DNA of 9,364 bases from an uncultured Lachnospiraceae bacterium (GTDB lineage: Bacteria; Bacillota; Clostridia; Lachnospirales; Lachnospiraceae): positions 1-9,364 of the forward strand of contig CAJOPP010000227.1 of NCBI GenBank assembly GCA_905236365.1, read 5' to 3'. The notes under the pieces are model-generated. The model did not search any database. It was not told the DNA's origin and saw only the letters and a program-made list of their open reading frames with translations. Shown piece by piece: positions 6,046 to 9,364 of this stretch. Position 1 is the stretch's first letter, and the number at the start of each line of letters is the position of its first letter. Position numbers and translations under genes: made by a program.

Positions 6046-7383
6046 CTATACTCCTAAACTGAGTAAGTCACCAGCCAGATATAAAGAACCAACACAAAAC
6101 AAACACTGATCAACATGGCTTTTTCCATATAAAAAACCGGCTCTTATATTATCAAAGGTGGTAATCTTACTACCCGAAAAACGTCTAAATATGGCTGCTA
6201 CTGTTTCCAAATCCGCTGCCCTGTCACCTTCATAACGCACAATCATAATCTCGTTAAAGGAAATAGTACAGAGCTTCTCAATCATTCTCTCGTAATCCTT
6301 GTCACTTGAAACAGCAAATAATAAATTCTTCTGTTCATTAGGGAACAGCACCTCTAATGTGTGACAGAACGCATCGATTGCTTCTTCATTATGTGCCCCA
6401 TCTATGTACACATTCTCTGCAATCTGTTCCATCCTGCCATGCCAGACCATATTGTATAATCCAGCCCGAATCCAATCTATTCCAAATCCGGTCTCCATCA
6501 ATCCATAAGTAGATTCCGTTTTCAACTGGAATCTATCCTTACTTCCGAAATTCAAACTGTCCCATAATACTTCAAATGCCTTTACTGCTAAAATGGCATT
6601 CTCAACCTGATAAAGACCTGTTTTTTGTATTTTTAAATTACAATATCTATAATAACCACTATCGAAAGAAAAATCAACAATTTTCTTTGATATTTCGGAT
6701 AATTTATACTGAGATTTTTCGACAAGGTATAATTTTGCTCCTCTTTTTTCAGAATATGCCTTAATCACGCCCGTTGCATCATCCTTCCGATCAAAAAAAA
6801 CAACGGGAATTCCTTCTTTAATAATCCCTGCCTTCTCCGCTGCAATCTCTGCAATACTATTGCCCAGATACTGCATATGATCCATTCCTACAGATGTAAT
6901 AATGCAAAGAACCGGCTTCACCACATTCGTTGCATCCAATCTGCCGCCCATTCCGGTTTCAAAAATAGCGTAGTCTACACCCTGCTCTCTAAAATAAACA
7001 GCTGCCATTAAAAATAACAATTCAAAAAAAGATGGATGTGCAATTCCATCTTTCTTTGCCTCTTCCACATATTGCATCGTTGTATGAAATGTCTTTACAA
7101 ATTCCTCATCCGTGATTATCTGCTGACCGATTCGAATGCGTTCATTAATCGTCACCAAATGTGGAGAAGTAAAGATTCCTACCCGTTTTCCGGACTGTTC
7201 TAAAATGGACGCCAAAAATAAGCAGGTTGAACCTTTTCCATTGGTACCTGCTACATGAATGACCGGATACGCCTGCTCCGGATGTCCCATTTTATCCAAT
7301 ATTCGATTCAGATTATCCGTTCCCAGTTTAGAAGCGAACAACGGAACGGATAATACATAGTCTACGCATTCCTGATATGTCAT
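6046..7383 (-). CDS. folC: Folylpolyglutamate synthase / dihydrofolate synthase
   Basis: Cytoplasmic Mur-ligase-family enzyme that uses ATP to add L-glutamate to dihydropteroate and/or to reduced folates, which retains folates in the cell. The 445-aa length is typical. P-loop GTNGKGS is at 46-52, TSPHL at 72-76, FETGMGGRLDATN at 141-153, and SVGMDHMQYLG with EIAAEKAGIIKEG (164-191) carries the lysine expected to be carbamylated. The C-terminal Mur-ligase domain has HGRME and the IDGAHNEEAIDAF motif. ATG at 7383 follows TAGGAGA. It is 15 bases after queF and 3 bases before the 49-aa gene, so part of one operon. Whether it has one or both activities cannot be read from sequence. Confidence 0.96.
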   Translation of the reverse strand: MTYQECVDYVLSVPLFASKLGTDNLNRILDKMGHPEQAYPVIHVAGTNGKGSTCLFLASILEQSGKRVGIFTSPHLVTINERIRIGQQIITDEEFVKTFHTTMQYVEEAKKDGIAHPSFFELLFLMAAVYFREQGVDYAIFETGMGGRLDATNVVKPVLCIITSVGMDHMQYLGNSIAEIAAEKAGIIKEGIPVVFFDRKDDATGVIKAYSEKRGAKLYLVEKSQYKLSEISKKIVDFSFDSGYYRYCNLKIQKTGLYQVENAILAVKAFEVLWDSLNFGSKDRFQLKTESTYGLMETGFGIDWIRAGLYNMVWHGRMEQIAENVYIDGAHNEEAIDAFCHTLEVLFPNEQKNLLFAVSSDKDYERMIEKLCTISFNEIMIVRYEGDRAADLETVAAIFRRFSGSKITTFDNIRAGFLYGKSHVDQCLFCVGSLYLAGDLLSLGV

Positions 7384-7398
7384 ATTTTCTCCTACTAC

Positions 7399-7896
7399 TC
7401 AACGATTATCAATCTTTTCCGGATACAGATCATGATTTACAAGACGGTTCCATGCAACCTCTTCCCACTTGGACCCCGGCTTTCCGTAATTACAATATGG
7501 ATCGATGGAGATGCCACCACGCGGCGTAAATTTCCCCCATACTTCAATGTACTTCGGATCCATTAATTTGATCAGATCCTTCATGATAATGTTCACACAA
7601 TCCTCGTGAAAATCTCCATGATTGCGAAAGCTAAATAAATATAATTTTAGAGACTTCGACTCTACCATGACTTGATTTGGCACATAGGAAATATAAATCG
7701 TTGCAAAATCCGGCTGCCCGGTAATCGGACACAACGATGTAAATTCCGGGCAATTAAACTTTACAAAATAATCATTGTCCGGATGCTTGTTTACGAACGT
7801 CTCCAACACCTCCGGAGCATAATCTGATGGATACTTTGTACCCTGATTGCCCAGCAGTGTAACACCTTCTAATTCCTTTCCTTCTCTTCCACTCAT
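7399..7896 (-). CDS. queF: NADPH-dependent 7-cyano-7-deazaguanine (preQ0) reductase
   Basis: Reduces the nitrile of preQ0 to the aminomethyl of preQ1, a step in queuosine synthesis for tRNA wobble position 34; cytoplasmic, of the tunnelling (T-fold) superfamily. This is the short single-domain YkvM-like form. From the ATG at 7896 it has 165 residues, the length of the B. subtilis enzyme, and it aligns without gaps from memory. Catalytic Cys56 is in EFTSLCPITGQPD with Asp63; the QueF motif ESKSLKLY is at 79-86, followed by FRNHGDFHED with the conserved His/Glu pair. The C-terminus HDLYPEKIDNR is typical. A TTG two codons upstream (7902) could start translation but would exceed the family length. 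It heads an operon with folC. No preQ1-I-type riboswitch was found upstream, and no other queuosine gene is in view. Confidence 0.97.
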   Translation of the reverse strand: MSGREGKELEGVTLLGNQGTKYPSDYAPEVLETFVNKHPDNDYFVKFNCPEFTSLCPITGQPDFATIYISYVPNQVMVESKSLKLYLFSFRNHGDFHEDCVNIIMKDLIKLMDPKYIEVWGKFTPRGGISIDPYCNYGKPGSKWEEVAWNRLVNHDLYPEKIDNR

Positions 7897-7902
7897 ATCC
7901 AA

Positions 7903-8227
7903 AATCGTCCTTTCGTAACCGAAATGTATTTATAATTGTTCGGCTTCACGCACTTATTATTAACTGAAAATCAAGCTTTGCTTCTTATATTCTCCAGTTC
8001 TTTTTCTTTGTCGTATAGTATCTATTCAGCAGGGCCGAACAGATACGCAACAGGCATGGTGCTGACGCACATTCCAGTATGTCTGTCGCATCGTAAATTC
8101 ATTTTCAAATAGTGCCTTCTTAGTATAGCCGCAAACTCTCCAAAATGCAACAACTTTACACTTTCTTTCAAATTCTTCTTCGATTCTAGTGACTGTTTAC
8201 TGGCTAACGAGTGAACTGTAACCGATT
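7903..8227. other. Intergenic region upstream of queF with a GC-rich coding-like patch
   Basis: Contains the queF leader and the space after the nuclease gene. AAAGGA (7913-7908) serves queF. I see no clear terminator for the nuclease gene, no convincing promoter and no riboswitch. The stretch 8031-8090 is about 55% G+C, while 8101-8200 is about 34%. On the minus strand one frame is open from about 8235 to a TAG at 8024-8022, but its first ATG is at 8102 and would encode only 26 residues without a clear ribosome binding site; a second frame is open to a TGA at 8028-8026. This may be a gene remnant, a dispersed repeat or a structured RNA. Not called as a gene. Confidence 0.5.
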
Positions 8228-9259
8228 CTACGGTTTACAATTTCCACAAGGAGTATATCCCATTTCTACAATCTCATCCCTTGTACCATAAATTGTCTGC
8301 TTATTCTTCTCTTTCATATCACTCACACTTCTACAGTACGGATAATGAAATCTATGTGTATTGGTGTTAAGAATGTATTCTTCCGTCTTCTCATCATTGC
8401 CAGACAGAATATTATTGACTTGTGTTTCCTCTTCCTTAGCTTCCTCGGGCAGTAAATGTTCCACATCATTAGACGATCTACCTGACATCTCAGTATCGTT
8501 ATTTATCAACCAGCTATCCCCGGTTGCATAATCCATTCCAATTCCCGGCTGCACATTAAATACAAATACGCAGAACTGAATACCTGCACCTGAATCTTCA
8601 ACAGAATACGCCTCCATCAATACACCATCTGCCACTAAATTATCACCCTCAAAAACAGGTGTAACTCTATACAATACATGATTATGTGTTGCTTTTACGT
8701 AATCTGCCACTTTGTTTTCAAAAGGCAGCATTCCGGTTACATTCATATACCTGGTTCCAGTGATCAGATTCTTCTCATTTGCATTTTCTCCCGCCAGTTC
8801 AAATGCGATCAAATGACATCTGTTATAGAGATAATTACCCTCTATCAGATCATTATACTTTACAGTATGCCAACCGGATGGTCTTATATGCCCAATCGCT
8901 CCTCTTGATTCTGTCGGCATCCTTTCAATACAAATATTTGCATATGCAGCACCACATCTACCCAACGAATCCAACGGAGAATATTCTTCAAAAGCATCAA
9001 TGATTTTTTCCTCATCCCCAAAAAAAGGAACATTATTATGAACCTCCTCATACGGAGAACCTGAATACTTAATATTCAATTGTAACAAGTCGAAAGTTAT
9101 CTCTTCCTCCTGATCATTGCCCGTAGTATTTTCCACCATCGGCAATTGCCTATTTGCAATATTTTCTGTTGTTATGGACATCCTGTCATTGCCAACACAA
9201 CCATTCAGTAGAAAAACAATGAATACGAATAATGCTATTATCCTAACCTGTTTACTCAT
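8228..9259 (-). CDS. Secreted lipoprotein DNA/RNA non-specific endonuclease
   Basis: Predicted extracellular nuclease anchored to the outer face of the membrane. Residues 1-20 form a signal peptide ending in a lipobox, LLNGC, with lipidated Cys21. A polar linker follows to about 75. The nuclease domain is about 78-250 and belongs to the non-specific endonuclease group related to streptococcal EndA: LGRCGAAYANIC (99-110), IRPSGWHTVKY (125-135), and YNRCHLIAFELAGENANEKN (145-164) with the catalytic His149. GTRYMN (168-173) holds the likely metal-binding Asn. An acidic, Asn-rich linker (about 252-293) leads to a C-terminal module with HRFHYPYC (302-309) and PCGNC (337-341), whose His and Cys residues look like a metal-binding site also found attached to other secreted nucleases. 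ATG at 9259 has GGGCGGA upstream. Monocistronic as far as seen. Roles in nutrient scavenging or DNA uptake are open. Confidence 0.9.
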   Translation of the reverse strand: MSKQVRIIALFVFIVFLLNGCVGNDRMSITTENIANRQLPMVENTTGNDQEEEITFDLLQLNIKYSGSPYEEVHNNVPFFGDEEKIIDAFEEYSPLDSLGRCGAAYANICIERMPTESRGAIGHIRPSGWHTVKYNDLIEGNYLYNRCHLIAFELAGENANEKNLITGTRYMNVTGMLPFENKVADYVKATHNHVLYRVTPVFEGDNLVADGVLMEAYSVEDSGAGIQFCVFVFNVQPGIGMDYATGDSWLINNDTEMSGRSSNDVEHLLPEEAKEEETQVNNILSGNDEKTEEYILNTNTHRFHYPYCRSVSDMKEKNKQTIYGTRDEIVEMGYTPCGNCKP

Positions 9260-9281
9260 TTTATCCGCCCTATCTTACTTT

Positions 9282-9356
9282 CAAGACTCGCTCGCGAGTC
9301 TTGGCGCGGGATTTGCGTCAGCTATGCTGACATATTTCATATGCAAATCCCTGCGC
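9282..9356. repeat. Hairpin plus three-way-junction palindromic element
   Basis: Two adjacent structures lie upstream of the nuclease gene. The first is a 10-bp inverted repeat, CAAGACTCGC (9282-9291) with GCGAGTCTTG (9294-9303). The second has an outer stem GCGC+GGGATTTGC (9304-9316) with GCAAATCCC+GCGC (9343-9356, one bulged T at 9352), enclosing GTCAGC-TAT-GCTGAC (9317-9331) and ATAT-TTC-ATAT (9332-9342), so it can fold as a three-way junction. Neither is followed by a T-run on the minus strand, so they are not ordinary terminators. A dispersed intergenic palindromic repeat or a structured leader are both possible. The element may continue past the edge. Confidence 0.6.
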
Positions 9357-9364
9357 ATCCTCGC

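Noticed and set aside
7937..8041. 8-bp inverted repeat TGTTCGGC (7937-7944) and GCCGAACA (8034-8041)
   Set aside because: The arms are about 89 bases apart, and roughly one such pair is expected by chance in a 330-bp region; no further pairing supports it.
8223..8245. Hairpin AACCG/CGGTT at the end of the nuclease gene as a terminator
   Set aside because: Only five paired bases, mostly within the coding sequence, and no T-run follows on the minus strand.
8678..9003. Plus-strand frames of 74-76 codons over the nuclease gene
   Set aside because: Antisense shadows of a well-supported nuclease; composition not protein-like.

Overview
The window looks like chromosome of a low-GC, endospore-forming Clostridia member, most likely Lachnospiraceae. 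The call rests on the sporulation genes, the strong purine-rich ribosome binding sites, the close relatedness of spoIIAB, sigF and queF to their Bacillus counterparts, and a nuclease lipoprotein type familiar from gut Firmicutes. Family placement is inference. No phage, IS, CRISPR, rRNA or tRNA gene was recognised.

Layout. (1) 1-874, minus: a DHH/DHHA1 phosphoesterase (NrnA/PAP-phosphatase type) cut by the window edge. (2) 875-1051: a divergent promoter region with a good vegetative promoter for the DHH gene and a plausible sigma-G-like promoter for the spoVA genes. (3) 1052-2665, plus: spoVAA-spoVAB-spoVAC, with no spoVAD or spoVAE following. (4) 2664-2700: a 12-bp hairpin between the convergent operons. 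(5) 2705-4360, minus: the complete spoIIA operon, spoIIAA-spoIIAB-sigF. (6) 4464-4508: a strong intrinsic terminator for the next operon. (7) 4564-7896, minus: queF, folC, a 49-residue protein, and a zinc-ribbon/TPR membrane protein, all tightly spaced. (8) 7903-8227: a 325-bp intergenic stretch with an unusually GC-rich, coding-like patch. (9) 8228-9259, minus: a secreted lipoprotein nuclease. (10) 9282-9356: a hairpin plus a three-way-junction palindromic element at the window edge.

How the genes work together. SpoIIAA (anti-anti-sigma), SpoIIAB (anti-sigma kinase) and sigma-F form the forespore-specific switch. Sigma-F leads to sigma-G, which in known spore formers turns on the spoVA genes, whose membrane products move dipicolinic acid into the spore. 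The two linked operons are therefore successive steps of one programme. In Bacillus subtilis they lie in tandem on one strand; here they face each other. The queF-folC operon is housekeeping (7-deazaguanine tRNA modification and folate polyglutamylation) and carries two uncharacterised genes at its end.

Most of the window is ordinary core genome. The points most worth a second look are the short spoVA operon in convergent orientation, the 49-aa/zinc-ribbon-TPR pair, the GC-rich coding-like patch upstream of queF, and the folded element at the right edge.
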